Shown in pieces: positions 44,053-52,165 of a stretch of 64,000 bases of DNA. The stretch lies in assembly GCF_009827455.1 (NCBI RefSeq), contig NZ_WTYZ01000001.1, forward strand, positions 1,497,001-1,561,000. The letters are read 5' to 3'. A model generated the notes under the pieces. It had not been told where the DNA came from, did not search any database, and worked only from the letters and a program-made list of their open reading frames with translations. The position numbers and the translations under genes were made by a program. Each line of letters starts with the position of its first letter. The stretch's first letter is position 1. The DNA is from Pontixanthobacter aestiaquae. Lineage in GTDB: Bacteria > Pseudomonadota > Alphaproteobacteria > Sphingomonadales > Sphingomonadaceae.

Positions 44053-44382
44053 ATGCAAGCGGTCTTGCCCATAAAGACCTTACCCGGCGCAGCATTGGAT
44101 GCGGCGCAGGCTATCGCATCGGATTGGCTCCCCGCGATCCGCGATCATTTGAGCAAAGGGGAGCACTTGGTCGTGCTGCTGCCGCAAGCGTCCTATGACC
44201 ATGATGACTGGCGCCGCGCCATGGTGCGTGATTTGGCCCGTGCCTATGCTCCGACCCGCGTGAATTTCATTACTGAAGGCTCGGATGAGGCAGTCGAGGA
44301 ATCGGTTGAGTACCTATCGAAAGCCAACGGCGTGACGGGCCAATATTTGCCCCTACACACTGGCGCGCGCGCAGATGGATAG
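44053..44382 (+). CDS. Small protein of unknown function between folB and moaA
   Basis: A 109-residue soluble protein; the start lies 5 bases after folB and the end overlaps moaA by 8 bases, so it is translated with them. It alternates strands and helices (LVVLLPQASYDHDDWRRAMV, ARAYAPTRVNFITEG), suggesting a small Rossmann-like fold that has lost a glycine-rich loop. I recognise no family. From its place it may assist pterin or molybdopterin synthesis, but this is only context. Confidence 0.75.
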   Translation: MQAVLPIKTLPGAALDAAQAIASDWLPAIRDHLSKGEHLVVLLPQASYDHDDWRRAMVRDLARAYAPTRVNFITEGSDEAVEESVEYLSKANGVTGQYLPLHTGARADG

Positions 44383-45379
44383 TACCGCGCCTTTGATCGA
44401 TACGTTGGGGCGGCAAATATCTTACCTGCGCCTGTCGGTTACCGATCGCTGCGATCTACGATGTACTTACTGCATGCCCGAGCGGATGCAGTTTCTGCCG
44501 CGGGCAGAAGTGCTGACGCTGGAAGAACTCTACGACCTGTCGCGCGGGTTTATGGAGCGGGGTGTCACCAAAATTCGCCTGACCGGCGGTGAGCCGTTGG
44601 TACGGCGCGATGTGATGACGCTGGTCGAACGGCTCGGCCGTCATGTGGGCAGCGAGCTCGACGAACTCACGCTGACGACCAACGCAACCCAGCTGGCCGA
44701 CTATGCGCAAGGTCTTGCCGATGCGGGCATCAAGCGCGTGAATGTGTCGTTGGATACGCTTGAGCCAGCGACTTTCGCCAAGCTGACGCGCCGTGATGTT
44801 CTACCAAAAGTGTTGGCAGGGATCGATGCCGCGCAGCAGGCGGGCCTGCGCGTGAAGTTCAACACGGTTGCGCTGAAGGGTATCAATGATCGCGAAATTC
44901 CGCGTCTGGTTGCATGGGCGCATAAGCGTGGCTGCGATATCACATTGATCGAAACGATGCCGCTGGGCGAAGTGGATGAAGACCGGATTGACCATTATCT
45001 GCCGCTGACAGTAGTCCAAGATGATCTCGACGCACGGTGGCAGTTGGTACCTTCGGTTTACAGAACGGGCGGACCAGCGCGTTATTATGATGTTGCAGAG
45101 ACAGGCGGCAGGATTGGCCTGATAACGCCGCTGACGAACAATTTCTGCGCAAGTTGCAACCGTGTGCGTGTAACTACGACCGGCCAGCTTTATCCCTGCC
45201 TTGGCGGAAGCGAGAAGGTTGATTTGCGCGCCGCGATGCGATCCGAAGGTCCGAACGGCAGGCTCTCCGCAGCGCTCGACGAAGCCATGCGTATCAAGCC
45301 CGAACGGCACCATTTCCGCATTGACGAGGCGGGGGCAAAGCCCGCGCAGCCGCGCCATATGTCGATGACCGGAGGATGA
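44375..45379 (+). CDS. moaA: GTP 3',8-cyclase
   Basis: MoaA is a radical-SAM enzyme that begins molybdopterin synthesis from GTP. The 334-residue protein carries the radical-SAM cluster CDLRCTYCMPERMQF, the SAM-binding TGGEPLVRRDV, and the second 4Fe-4S site in FCASCNRVRVTTTGQLYPCLG. It ends SMTGG; the two terminal glycines are needed for activity in this family. MoaC, the next enzyme in the path, is not in the window. Confidence 0.97.
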   Translation: MDSTAPLIDTLGRQISYLRLSVTDRCDLRCTYCMPERMQFLPRAEVLTLEELYDLSRGFMERGVTKIRLTGGEPLVRRDVMTLVERLGRHVGSELDELTLTTNATQLADYAQGLADAGIKRVNVSLDTLEPATFAKLTRRDVLPKVLAGIDAAQQAGLRVKFNTVALKGINDREIPRLVAWAHKRGCDITLIETMPLGEVDEDRIDHYLPLTVVQDDLDARWQLVPSVYRTGGPARYYDVAETGGRIGLITPLTNNFCASCNRVRVTTTGQLYPCLGGSEKVDLRAAMRSEGPNGRLSAALDEAMRIKPERHHFRIDEAGAKPAQPRHMSMTGG

Positions 45380-45380
45380 T

Positions 45381-45623
45381 ATGACAGCTCGCATTCTCTT
45401 TCTGGGGCCCTTGGCAGATCTGGCCCGAACACCAGAAATGGAAGCTGTAACACCGCTTGATTGGGCGGCGCTGCTCTCGCTGGTCAGTCAAGAATTGGCC
45501 GAGGAATTGCAGGGCGAAAGGGTCAACGTTGCCTGTGCGGGCAAAGTCCTGGCGGACAAGACCGATCTGCTGGCGCAGGACGGTGATGAAGTTGCCTTGC
45601 TCCCACCTGTCAGCGGCGGCTGA
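45381..45623 (+). CDS. moaD: Molybdopterin synthase sulphur carrier subunit
   Basis: An 80-residue beta-grasp protein that carries sulphur as a C-terminal thiocarboxylate for molybdopterin synthase. It opens ARILFLGPLADLARTPEMEA and ends EVALLPPVSGG, with the essential terminal Gly-Gly. One base separates it from moaA and three from moaE, so the three are one operon. Confidence 0.95.
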   Translation: MTARILFLGPLADLARTPEMEAVTPLDWAALLSLVSQELAEELQGERVNVACAGKVLADKTDLLAQDGDEVALLPPVSGG

Positions 45624-45626
45624 CCC

Positions 45627-46070
45627 ATGCGCGATATTCGACTGCTGACCGAACCGTTTATTCCGGGCACGTTGATGGGGCCGTTCTCCAACGCCAATCC
45701 GGGGCTGGGCGGGATTTGTACTTTTGTCGGGGAAGTGCGCGGGGAAGGCGGTGTAGAGGCGCTTGAGCTTACGCACTACGCGCCGCTGACGCTTCCCGGG
45801 ATGGATGATTTGGCCGACGCCGCGTTGGAGCGGTTTGACCTGATGGGGCTGCTAATGGTGCACAGGGTCGGCAGGCTTTATCCCGGAGAGCCCATTGTGT
45901 GTGTGTCGGCGGCAGCAAAACATCGCCGTGCCGCTATTGAGGCGGTCGATTTCTGCATGGATCATCTGAAAAGCGCGGCGTGGTTCTGGAAGCGCGAAAA
46001 GCGTAATGGCCGCTGGCACTGGATCGAACCGCGCGGTGAAGATCATGCCGATCTCGCGCGGTGGAAGTAG
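45627..46070 (+). CDS. moaE: Molybdopterin synthase catalytic subunit
   Basis: MoaE inserts two sulphurs into precursor Z using MoaD thiocarboxylate. The 147-residue protein has GGICTFVGEVRGEGGVEALE, HRVGRLYPGEPIVCVSAAAK with HRRAAIEAVDFCMDHLKSA, and the active-site lysine region WFWKREKRNGRWHWIEPR. It ends the folB-moaA-moaD-moaE run and converges with a lipoprotein gene. Confidence 0.96.
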   Translation: MRDIRLLTEPFIPGTLMGPFSNANPGLGGICTFVGEVRGEGGVEALELTHYAPLTLPGMDDLADAALERFDLMGLLMVHRVGRLYPGEPIVCVSAAAKHRRAAIEAVDFCMDHLKSAAWFWKREKRNGRWHWIEPRGEDHADLARWK

Positions 46071-46074
46071 CGGT

Positions 46075-46578
46075 TTAATTGCCGGCGCGGGCCCGCAGGT
46101 CGGCTAGCGTCGCATCTTCCTCACGCAGATAGGCAATCACTTCATCGCGGGCCTCGGCGACCTTCTGCCGCTGCTCAAAAGCGAGTGTCGCGTCAACAAA
46201 TAGCAAGTCCAGATCAGCAAGCGCCACCGCGGTTACGCTGCGCAGCGAATCGAGATCCGCCATAGCGATCTGCGCGGCGGCCCAAGCATTGCTGGTCACT
46301 TCGGCGCGCGTACCTGCCGAAACTGTGCCACGTGCTCCGGGCGCCGCAGCCACAAACGCTTGGTGTGCTGCAGCGGCATCGGCGCGTATCTGGCCAAGCT
46401 GACCGATCACCTGTGTGCTGAGCGGTGCTGGCTCGATAGTTTCGGGCACCGAGAACGTGCCGCTGACCCGTTCAGCATCGCGAATCGCCAGCGACGGATA
46501 GGTTTTGCTGGACGATGCGCAGCCGCCCAGTATGAGGCCGCTGACTACGACAAGAACAAAAGGCACTGTGTTTCGCAT
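46075..46578 (-). CDS. Lipoprotein of unknown function
   Basis: A 167-residue protein with a lipoprotein signal: MRNTVPFVLVVVSGLILGGC, with LGGC as the lipobox. The mature part is Ala-rich and strongly helical with heptad-like spacing (AQIAMADLDSLRSVTAVALA, FEQRQKVAEARDEVIAYLRE), suggesting a coiled coil in the periplasm. I recognise no family. The start at 46578 is set by the signal peptide; the frame runs open further upstream into the rplU leader region. It is divergent from rplU. Confidence 0.82.
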   Translation of the reverse strand: MRNTVPFVLVVVSGLILGGCASSSKTYPSLAIRDAERVSGTFSVPETIEPAPLSTQVIGQLGQIRADAAAAHQAFVAAAPGARGTVSAGTRAEVTSNAWAAAQIAMADLDSLRSVTAVALADLDLLFVDATLAFEQRQKVAEARDEVIAYLREEDATLADLRARAGN

Positions 46579-46677
46579 TCCATTTGCCTTAGCACGGTGA
46601 AAGCGGCTTTCCAGCCTGAAGCGCAATATCGCAGGCCGATCCGCCAAAAAACAATCCCAAAAAACACGGGCGGAACG

Positions 46678-46706
46678 TTGACTTGGGCGGGGCATTCGCT
46701 TATCGG
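46678..46706 (+). promoter_or_regulatory. Promoter-like element for rplU-rpmA
   Basis: TTGACT (46678-46683), a 17-base spacer and TATCGG (46701-46706) fit a sigma-70 type promoter with a good -35 and a fair -10. This would give a 5' untranslated leader of about 90 bases before rplU. Confidence 0.5.
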
Positions 46707-46752
46707 CTGCCTTCTTTCCGGCGGACTGCCTTTCAGGCGGGTCATCGGGTGC

Positions 46753-46775
46753 GCCGTTTTTACAATGAAAACGGC
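46753..46775 (+). promoter_or_regulatory. Leader hairpin before rplU
   Basis: gccgtttt and aaaacggc form a perfect 8-base stem around a 7-base loop, ending 29 bases before the rplU start. Ribosomal protein leaders often bind their own product. Without comparison to relatives this stays a candidate. Confidence 0.4.
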
Positions 46776-46804
46776 ACTGCAGATAAATTGAAAGTGATAC
46801 GACC

Positions 46805-47317
46805 ATGTTCGCAGTAGTGCGCACTGGCGGCAAACAATACCGGGTTGCCGCTGGAGATAAAATCGCAGTTGAGAAACTGGCTGGCGAAGCCGGCGACACC
46901 GTTACCTTGGGTGACGTTCTGCTGGCCGGTGAAGGCGATTCGATTGCTGACGCTTCGAAGGTTTCGGTTTCGGCTGAGATCATCGCACAGGCTCGCAGCG
47001 AGAAGGTGGTCGTTTTCAAGAAGCGCCGCCGCCATAACTATCGCCGGAAGGCCGGTCACCGTCAGTCGATGACGCTTCTGCGCATCACAGACGTGGGTTC
47101 AAGCGAGAAATCGTCTGCCAAGAAGGCTGCGGCTCCGAAGAAGGAAGCTGCACCCAAGGCTGCTGAAGAGAAGAAGGCACCGGCGAAGAAAGCTGCTCCT
47201 AAAAAGGAGGCGGACAAAAAGGCCGCTCCAAAGAAGGAAGCCGCGGCTAAGAAAGCACCAGCCAAGAAAGCTGCGCCTAAGAAGGCAGCAGCCAAAAAGC
47301 CCGCTGCTAAGAAATAA
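46805..47317 (+). CDS. rplU: 50S ribosomal protein L21 with long Lys/Ala-rich tail
   Basis: L21 binds 23S rRNA in the large subunit. Residues 1-102 are the normal protein ([19 protein letters not shown] at the start, [20 protein letters not shown] as the RNA-binding loop, LRITDV at the end). Beyond that ~68 residues form a tail made almost only of Lys, Ala, Pro and Glu, with repeats such as [12 protein letters not shown], resembling histone H1 tails. Typical L21 stops at about 103 residues. Related tails occur on L21 in some alphaproteobacteria. It is co-transcribed with rpmA 46 bases downstream. Confidence 0.96.
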   Translation: MFAVVRTGGKQYRVAAGDKIAVEKLAGEAGDTVTLGDVLLAGEGDSIADASKVSVSAEIIAQARSEKVVVFKKRRRHNYRRKAGHRQSMTLLRITDVGSSEKSSAKKAAAPKKEAAPKAAEEKKAPAKKAAPKKEADKKAAPKKEAAAKKAPAKKAAPKKAAAKKPAAKK

Positions 47318-47363
47318 GCATTTTCGTAGCTGACAACACAGATTTTTCGAAGAGTAAGAGACA

Positions 47364-47633
47364 ATGGCACATAAAAAAGCAGGCGGTTCAACCAACAATG
47401 GCCGCGACTCAGCAGGTCGGCGCCTCGGTGTGAAAAAGTTCGGTAGCCAGGAAGTGATTCCAGGCAACATTATCGTGCGTCAGCGCGGCACAAAGTTCTA
47501 TCCTGGCAGCAATGTCGGCATGGGCAAGGACCACACTCTATTTGCCCTAGAAGGCGGTCGAGTGCGCTTCCACGGCGGCAAACAGGGACGCAAATATGTG
47601 TCCGTGGACATGGCAGCCGAAGCCGCAGAATAA
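47364..47633 (+). CDS. rpmA: 50S ribosomal protein L27
   Basis: An 89-residue L27 whose N-terminus reaches the peptidyl-transferase centre. [40 protein letters not shown] and [20 protein letters not shown] match the family along its whole length. rplU-rpmA order is conserved in bacteria. It is preceded by AGAGTAAGAG and followed by a hairpin. Confidence 0.98.
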   Translation: MAHKKAGGSTNNGRDSAGRRLGVKKFGSQEVIPGNIIVRQRGTKFYPGSNVGMGKDHTLFALEGGRVRFHGGKQGRKYVSVDMAAEAAE

Positions 47634-47694
47634 CTGGATAGTTCACTGACAGGACTATCCGACAGGATGGTCCAGCCGGTTCAGACCGGCACCG

Positions 47695-47726
47695 AAGAGG
47701 GAGATGGGCCAGCCTGTCTCCCTCTT
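47695..47726 (+). terminator. Hairpin after rpmA
   Basis: aagagggaga and tctccctctt form a perfect 10-base stem with a 12-base loop, 62 bases after the rpmA stop. No T-run follows, so it may be a weak or factor-assisted terminator. A second short pair (ccggt / accgg) precedes it. Confidence 0.5.
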
Positions 47727-47827
47727 GTCGTATCTCCCTCTCACAACAGCGAAAAGCGCTTTCGCTGCCACGGGAATGTCACGCATTGGTCCTATCGGCT
47801 CGATGCGGGGCTTGAGGAGAATGCATC

Positions 47828-48355
47828 ATGTTCCATCGCACGCAGAGGTTGTTCTTACGGCCGATATGGCCTGAAGATTGGCAAGCGATCTATCACGGTA
47901 TCGCCGACGAGGGCGTGGTGCGGAACCTCGCTAGGGCACCGTGGCCTTATGAGCAGGATCATGCGCGCGACTTCGCGGCCTTGCCGCACGATCCGGTGAA
48001 CCCGCGTTTCCTGATTACTCTGCCTGGCAATGGCGAGCCGGTAGGCTGTATCGGCATCGACCCGCATGAGGGCGAGGCAGAAATGGGATATTGGATTGCG
48101 CGTGATCATTGGGCGAAGGGTTTCGCCACCGAAGCCGGGCAGGCTGTTCTGGAGATTGCGCGAATGATGGGGCACGCACGAATGGTTGCGAGCCACTACA
48201 TCGACAACCCCGCGTCGGGCCGTGTTCTGCGGAAACTGGGTTTCCTGCCGACAGGCCAGACCGAAACCCGGATGTGTCTGGGACGCGGCGAGAAAGTCCA
48301 AGCGACCGCCTACGCGCTCAGTCTGGACAGCACAGAATCACTGCGGGCGGCCTGA
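47828..48355 (+). CDS. GNAT family N-acetyltransferase (RimJ/RimL-like)
   Basis: A 175-residue acetyltransferase of the RimJ/RimL type. It opens HRTQRLFLRPIWPEDWQAIY and has GCIGIDPHEGEAEMGYWIAR then DHWAKGFATEAGQAVLEIAR, the acetyl-CoA-binding A motif, and ASHYIDNPASGRVLRKLGF, the closing B motif. Substrate may be a ribosomal protein N-terminus or a small amine; this cannot be decided. It stands alone behind rpmA and its stop lies within its own terminator. Confidence 0.93.
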   Translation: MFHRTQRLFLRPIWPEDWQAIYHGIADEGVVRNLARAPWPYEQDHARDFAALPHDPVNPRFLITLPGNGEPVGCIGIDPHEGEAEMGYWIARDHWAKGFATEAGQAVLEIARMMGHARMVASHYIDNPASGRVLRKLGFLPTGQTETRMCLGRGEKVQATAYALSLDSTESLRAA

Positions 48356-48373
48356 CAGGGCCGCCCGCTTTTT
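48343..48373 (+). terminator. Rho-independent terminator of the GNAT gene
   Basis: gcgggcggcc and ggccgcccgc form a perfect 10-base stem with a 6-base loop followed by TTTTT. The stem overlaps the last codons and the stop of the GNAT gene. Confidence 0.92.
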
Positions 48374-48392
48374 GATCGAGTGGTGGTAACGG

Positions 48393-49271
48393 TTACTCGG
48401 CCGGCATCAGCGCATCGCTGAATTCACCCTCATAGAGCTTGATCAGCTCGCGATCATCGTGGTCCCACGGGTGGAAATTTGGCTTGAAGTAAGACAGCCA
48501 TGCGGGGAAAATGCGGCGCACAACACCGGGCGTTACGGTCAGATATTTGAGCAAACCCCAGCGGGCTTTCCAGCCGGTGATGCCGTCTTGCGCGAGCAGG
48601 TTGATCGAATCGGTCCAGCGGTTCTTGAAGAAGCGGCCGGTCACCGTCAGCATCACCAGGCTGCGGACTCTCCAAGCTTTCCAGCCGGACCAGTCCTTTG
48701 TGGCATGGTTCCACGTGTCGTAAGCGACGCCCTTATGCTCGACTTCCTCAACCGCATGCCAACGCCACATATCGCGGACTTCCGGATCGGCGTTCTCGAA
48801 ATGTGCAGGGTTGGCGAGGAATTCATGCGCCATCATCGCGGTGTAATGCTCCAGCGCCATCGTTACCGCGAGGTTGGCAATCGCGGGCCGACCCTTGGTC
48901 AGTTCGAGCATTTCCTTCACGCGCTGGTCGATCGCTTCAATGTCATAGCCGGAGTCGGCGGCAAGACGGTTGAATGCTATATGCTCACGCGTGTGATTGA
49001 TTTCTTGTTTAACGAATGCGCGGATTTCTGCGGCCAGTTTCGGCGGAGTGCCTTCGCGGTGTGCTTTCACGGCTTCGATAAAGAATGCTTCGCCGCGCGG
49101 AAAAGTTGCCGACAGAGCGTTGTGCCATGCAGTGCCGAATGCATCGCCTGCCCACCATCGCTTTGGCGTGCTCTCGCGATTAAACCGCTCGTCACGTACG
49201 ATGATGTCGAGATCGGATGGGGTGGGGTTATTGGTGGTCTGATCGAGGTCGATCTGGGCGGGGGCGTTCAC
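48393..49271 (-). CDS. PF10118 'metal-dependent hydrolase' family protein, copy 1
   Basis: A 292-residue protein of the uncharacterised PF10118/COG3687 group. Three helices carry acidic/His pairs: QEINHTREHIAFNRL, TMALEHYTAMMAHEFL and WRWHAVEEVEHKGVAYD; this looks like a ferritin-like di-iron carboxylate site (E...ExxH repeated), despite the 'hydrolase' name. The C-terminal half is Trp/Arg-rich and may lie at the membrane (FPAWLSYFKPNFHPWDHDD). A second copy follows upstream at 49488-50408, and a TetR gene beyond. A palindrome overlies its promoter. Confidence 0.88.
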   Translation of the reverse strand: MNAPAQIDLDQTTNNPTPSDLDIIVRDERFNRESTPKRWWAGDAFGTAWHNALSATFPRGEAFFIEAVKAHREGTPPKLAAEIRAFVKQEINHTREHIAFNRLAADSGYDIEAIDQRVKEMLELTKGRPAIANLAVTMALEHYTAMMAHEFLANPAHFENADPEVRDMWRWHAVEEVEHKGVAYDTWNHATKDWSGWKAWRVRSLVMLTVTGRFFKNRWTDSINLLAQDGITGWKARWGLLKYLTVTPGVVRRIFPAWLSYFKPNFHPWDHDDRELIKLYEGEFSDALMPAE

Positions 49272-49299
49272 GGCATACTCCGAGGGTTACTGACAAGAG

Positions 49300-49320
49300 T
49301 GTAAGTAGCGCTTACTTACA
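49300..49320. promoter_or_regulatory. Interrupted palindrome, probable TetR-type operator
   Basis: TGTAAGTA and TACTTACA flank a 5-base spacer (gcgct), a perfect 8-base inverted repeat. It lies 28 bases before the start of the 48393-49271 gene, where it would cover a promoter. TetR regulators bind such sites, and one is encoded at 50437-51045. No second copy of the site is seen between the paralogue and the tetR gene. Confidence 0.65.
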
Positions 49321-49334
49321 TCAGTGTCAATAAC

Positions 49335-49482
49335 AACGCGTCGCCCCTCTTTTCAAACGAGGGGGTTGGGGGTGGTTGCGACGCGACAGCGCCGTTTGCG
49401 CCGACAGCACCACCCTGCTGCGACTACATTCGCTCACGCTCATTAAGTCTCGCTGCCCCTCCTCTAAAGAAGAGCGGTGATT
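49335..49482. other. Intergenic region with C/T-rich inverted pairs
   Basis: The region between the two PF10118 genes contains cccctcttttcaaacgagggg (a 5-base hairpin around an A/T loop) near 49345-49366 and a second run cccctcctctaaagaagag near 49453-49473. They resemble the 'cccctctt...gaggggttgggggtgg' elements scattered through sphingomonad genomes and could terminate the leftward transcript of copy 2. No reading frame is supported. Confidence 0.4.
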
Positions 49483-49487
49483 TCTAG

Positions 49488-50408
49488 CTATTCCGCCGGC
49501 ATCGCCGCGTCTGCGTAAGGGCTGTCAGGCTTGTTGATCAGCGCCCGATCATCCAGATTCCACGGGTGATAGCCCGGCATCAGGATTTTCGACCATTCCC
49601 AGAACATCCGCCGCATCATACCGGGTTTCCACCATAGGAAGGCGTAGAGCTTCCATTTGGCTTTGCGGCGGGAAAAGCCGTCCTGCTCCAGCAGGCCAAT
49701 CGCATCGCGGATACGGTTGCCGAAATATTTCTTGGTAATCAGCAGCGCGATCAGCGTTTTTACGCGGTAGCGTTTCCACCGGCTCCAATCCTTGGTCGCG
49801 TGCAGCCAGACGTCGTAGGTGATGCCTTTGTGCTCGATCTCCTCGGTCGCATGCCAGCGCCAGATGTCTGCCGCTTCCTGATCGGCGCCCTCAAGATAGC
49901 GCGGATCGGCGAGCAGATGATGGCTGATCATCGCCGCAAAATGTTCGAGCGCGATTGTGATCGCGAGGTTGAATTCTTTGGGTCGACCCTCGGTCAGCTC
50001 AAGCATGGCCTGAATGCCCTGGTCGATGCTTTCGACATTATAGCCGTGGTCGGACACCAGCCGGTTGAATGCCACATGCTCGCGCGTGTGGTTGATTTCC
50101 TGGGTAATGAACACTTTCATCTCGCGCGCAATATCGTCCGGAACATCGTCACGGAACATCCGCATTGTATCGATGAAAAACGCTTCGCCGCGCGGCAGGC
50201 TGGCGGAGACGGAATTGTACCAAGCGGTCGCAACCGGGTCGCCCGAATGCCAGTGGCGAGGGGTCTTGTGCTCGCGGTCAAACCGGCGATTGCGGACAAT
50301 CAGCGCGTGCTCTTCCGGTGTCGAGCTGGAAATTCCGGTAGCGGGCTTGTCAGCCGACTTGTCGAGCGGTTCGGACCGTTCTAGGTCGATAGAGGTCTGC
50401 TTGTTCAT
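49488..50408 (-). CDS. PF10118 'metal-dependent hydrolase' family protein, copy 2
   Basis: A 306-residue paralogue of the 48393-49271 product; the two share long stretches such as PRGEAFFI, QEINHTREHVAFNRLVSDHG and ATEEIEHKGITYDVW. The same three E/H-bearing helices are present. It has a longer N-terminus (ERSEPLDKSADKPATG). Its ATG is 28 bases from the divergent tetR start, so the regulator and this gene share one promoter region. A link to fatty-acid or hydrocarbon metabolism has been proposed for such TetR-associated genes only by context. Confidence 0.88.
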   Translation of the reverse strand: MNKQTSIDLERSEPLDKSADKPATGISSSTPEEHALIVRNRRFDREHKTPRHWHSGDPVATAWYNSVSASLPRGEAFFIDTMRMFRDDVPDDIAREMKVFITQEINHTREHVAFNRLVSDHGYNVESIDQGIQAMLELTEGRPKEFNLAITIALEHFAAMISHHLLADPRYLEGADQEAADIWRWHATEEIEHKGITYDVWLHATKDWSRWKRYRVKTLIALLITKKYFGNRIRDAIGLLEQDGFSRRKAKWKLYAFLWWKPGMMRRMFWEWSKILMPGYHPWNLDDRALINKPDSPYADAAMPAE

Positions 50409-50436
50409 ATTAAGAATCTACTAGGCATAAGTGTTA

Positions 50437-51045
50437 ATGACAACTCGTAAAAGATTAACGCCCGAAGAGTCGCGCAGTTCCGCGCTAGAAGCGGCGCGTG
50501 CGTTACTTATTGAAACCGGGCCACAATCGGTAACTCTTAAGGCTGTTTCAGCAAGGGTCGGCCGCACACATGCAAACCTGCTGCACCATTTTGGGTCAGC
50601 CTCAGGATTACAAAAAGCGCTCGCCGCGCATTTGGCGACAACTGTGTGCGAAACCATCAAGGATGCGGTGCGCGCAAGCAGAGCCGGGCTGGGCAGTCCG
50701 CGCGAAGTGGTCGATCTGGCGTTCGATGCGTTCGACAAAGAAGGGGCAGGGGGCCTCGCCAGCTGGATGCTGCTGACCGGCAACGAAGACGCGCTCGATC
50801 CGATTATCGAGACGATCCATCAGGTGGTGGACGAATTAGCGCCAGAGGAAGCCGAGAATCACGGCGGCGTGATGGCGATGCATGAGAATACGCTTACGCT
50901 AGTGCTGCTGGCGCTAGGTGATGCTCTGATGGGCAAAGCCTTGGCGCGGGCGCTCAACCTCCCCGACAGCGCGGCGCGCGACCGGGCGGAGGCTTTGCTG
51001 ACCGAGTCTATCGAGGCGCGCACAGCGGAAGAATGCTGCGATTGA
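50437..51045 (+). CDS. TetR family transcriptional regulator
   Basis: A 202-residue repressor-type protein. The N-terminal helix-turn-helix is visible in SALEAARALLIETGPQSVTL and KAVSARVGRTHANLLHHFGS, with LLHHFGS in place of the common IYYHFGS. The C-terminal ligand-binding helices are Ala/Leu-rich. A GTG two codons earlier (50431) is an alternative start. It is divergent from the second PF10118 gene and is the obvious candidate to control both copies, probably in response to an acyl or hydrophobic ligand. Confidence 0.93.
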   Translation: MTTRKRLTPEESRSSALEAARALLIETGPQSVTLKAVSARVGRTHANLLHHFGSASGLQKALAAHLATTVCETIKDAVRASRAGLGSPREVVDLAFDAFDKEGAGGLASWMLLTGNEDALDPIIETIHQVVDELAPEEAENHGGVMAMHENTLTLVLLALGDALMGKALARALNLPDSAARDRAEALLTESIEARTAEECCD

Positions 51046-51107
51046 TGGGCAGCGATTTGCGCCTACGAATTTCCGTAAGTACCAAGCTGTGCCGATAAAA
51101 CACCCGA

Positions 51108-51197
51108 TCATTCTGAGCCTGTCGAAACATCGTCCGTTTCTTCTGGCGCAATGGAGGGAGTGGAGGGCGGCCCTTCGGCAGGCCCAAGGTGAGCGGG
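51108..51197. repeat. Degenerate sphingomonad-type palindromic repeat
   Basis: ttctgagcctgtcgaa at the left and cccttcggcaggcccaaggt at the right are imperfect inverted copies (consensus in other sphingomonads is close to cccttcgacaggctcagggt). It fills the gap between the tetR and ygfZ genes, which are convergent, so it may also serve as their terminator. Related to the element at 12516-12584. Confidence 0.6.
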
Positions 51198-51200
51198 AAA

Positions 51201-51929
51201 TTAGCTACCCAAAGTCATCCAATCCGGCACAAACTCGGCTGGAATATCGGCAACCCGCAAATGATCGACCGCCAGACCTAAGTCAGGATAGGCGGCTTTC
51301 TGCCGTTTCTCTGTCGATTGATCGATTGGCACCACCACCAGCCGCCGATTGACCTTTTGCCGCCAGTTCATCCGCGCGGTGTTTTCCTGCCCAATATAGC
51401 AGCCTTTCTCGAAACTCACGCCGTTAAGGTCAGCCGCGTTGGTTTCAAGCCACAGAATATCGCCGAGTTCGGCGCTACCTTCCGGAACGCCAAGCAACAG
51501 CCGGTGGGCGAGCCACTCGCCATCAGCGGGTACGTCCTCTTGTGATGTCGGGCCAATCCAGCGCTGCCCCAATTCGGCCAGGCGCGGATCGGGTGTGCCG
51601 CCGACACTTAGTCTGGGCTGCCAGAACACGCCTATAGTATCGTCACGCTCGATCGCGATCTTTCTGCGCAGACGGTAGAGCGAGAGGCGCTTGACCAGAT
51701 CATCCGCCAATTCGGCTTCGCAATCGATCACCAGTTCGCCTTCGCCTCCGGGCCAGACGAGAAAATCGAACATGGCCTTGCCCTGCGCGCTGAGCAACGC
51801 GGCCCATATGGGCAATTCGCCGCTGACATCGTTCGTCACCAATCCCTGAAGGAAGTCGGCAACATTCTCTCCGTCGTCGAGGGAAGAAAGGCGGATGATC
51901 GCGCGGTCGAACAGGCGTGGATTTGGCAT
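51201..51929 (-). CDS. ygfZ: YgfZ/GcvT-like folate-binding protein
   Basis: A 242-residue homologue of YgfZ (IBA57 in mitochondria), which uses tetrahydrofolate in the repair or assembly of 4Fe-4S clusters. The diagnostic motif K-G-C-[FY]-x-G-Q-E is present as SFEKGCYIGQENTARM. The N-terminal GcvT-like part has DNGENVADFLQGLVTNDVSG in the form LSSLDDGENVADFLQGLVTN, and LLSAQGKAMFDFLVW. It is a single gene, convergent with tetR. Confidence 0.94.
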   Translation of the reverse strand: MPNPRLFDRAIIRLSSLDDGENVADFLQGLVTNDVSGELPIWAALLSAQGKAMFDFLVWPGGEGELVIDCEAELADDLVKRLSLYRLRRKIAIERDDTIGVFWQPRLSVGGTPDPRLAELGQRWIGPTSQEDVPADGEWLAHRLLLGVPEGSAELGDILWLETNAADLNGVSFEKGCYIGQENTARMNWRQKVNRRLVVVPIDQSTEKRQKAAYPDLGLAVDHLRVADIPAEFVPDWMTLGS

Positions 51930-52165
51930 GAGGTAAAGGTGGCGCTTTGCTGGAGTTAATCAAGTGTCGGCGAAGTCCGGGCGGGCATTCAGCAGGGACT
52001 GTCCTACGCGGCCACTATATGCCATGGGCGGCATCATGATATGCGCTTTGAATATCGCCAATTTTGCACCGGCTAAGGGTGATATCGGAGCGTGTCCCAA
52101 CGGAAGTGTTTCTGCATTGGACCCTGTTCCATCTGTTCCATCCATTCAGTAGAGCCAGCATTAGT

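Noticed and set aside
48393..51045. Reading the PF10118/TetR locus as part of a genomic island
   Set aside because: Codon use and base composition look like those of neighbours and no integrase, tRNA end or direct repeat is seen.
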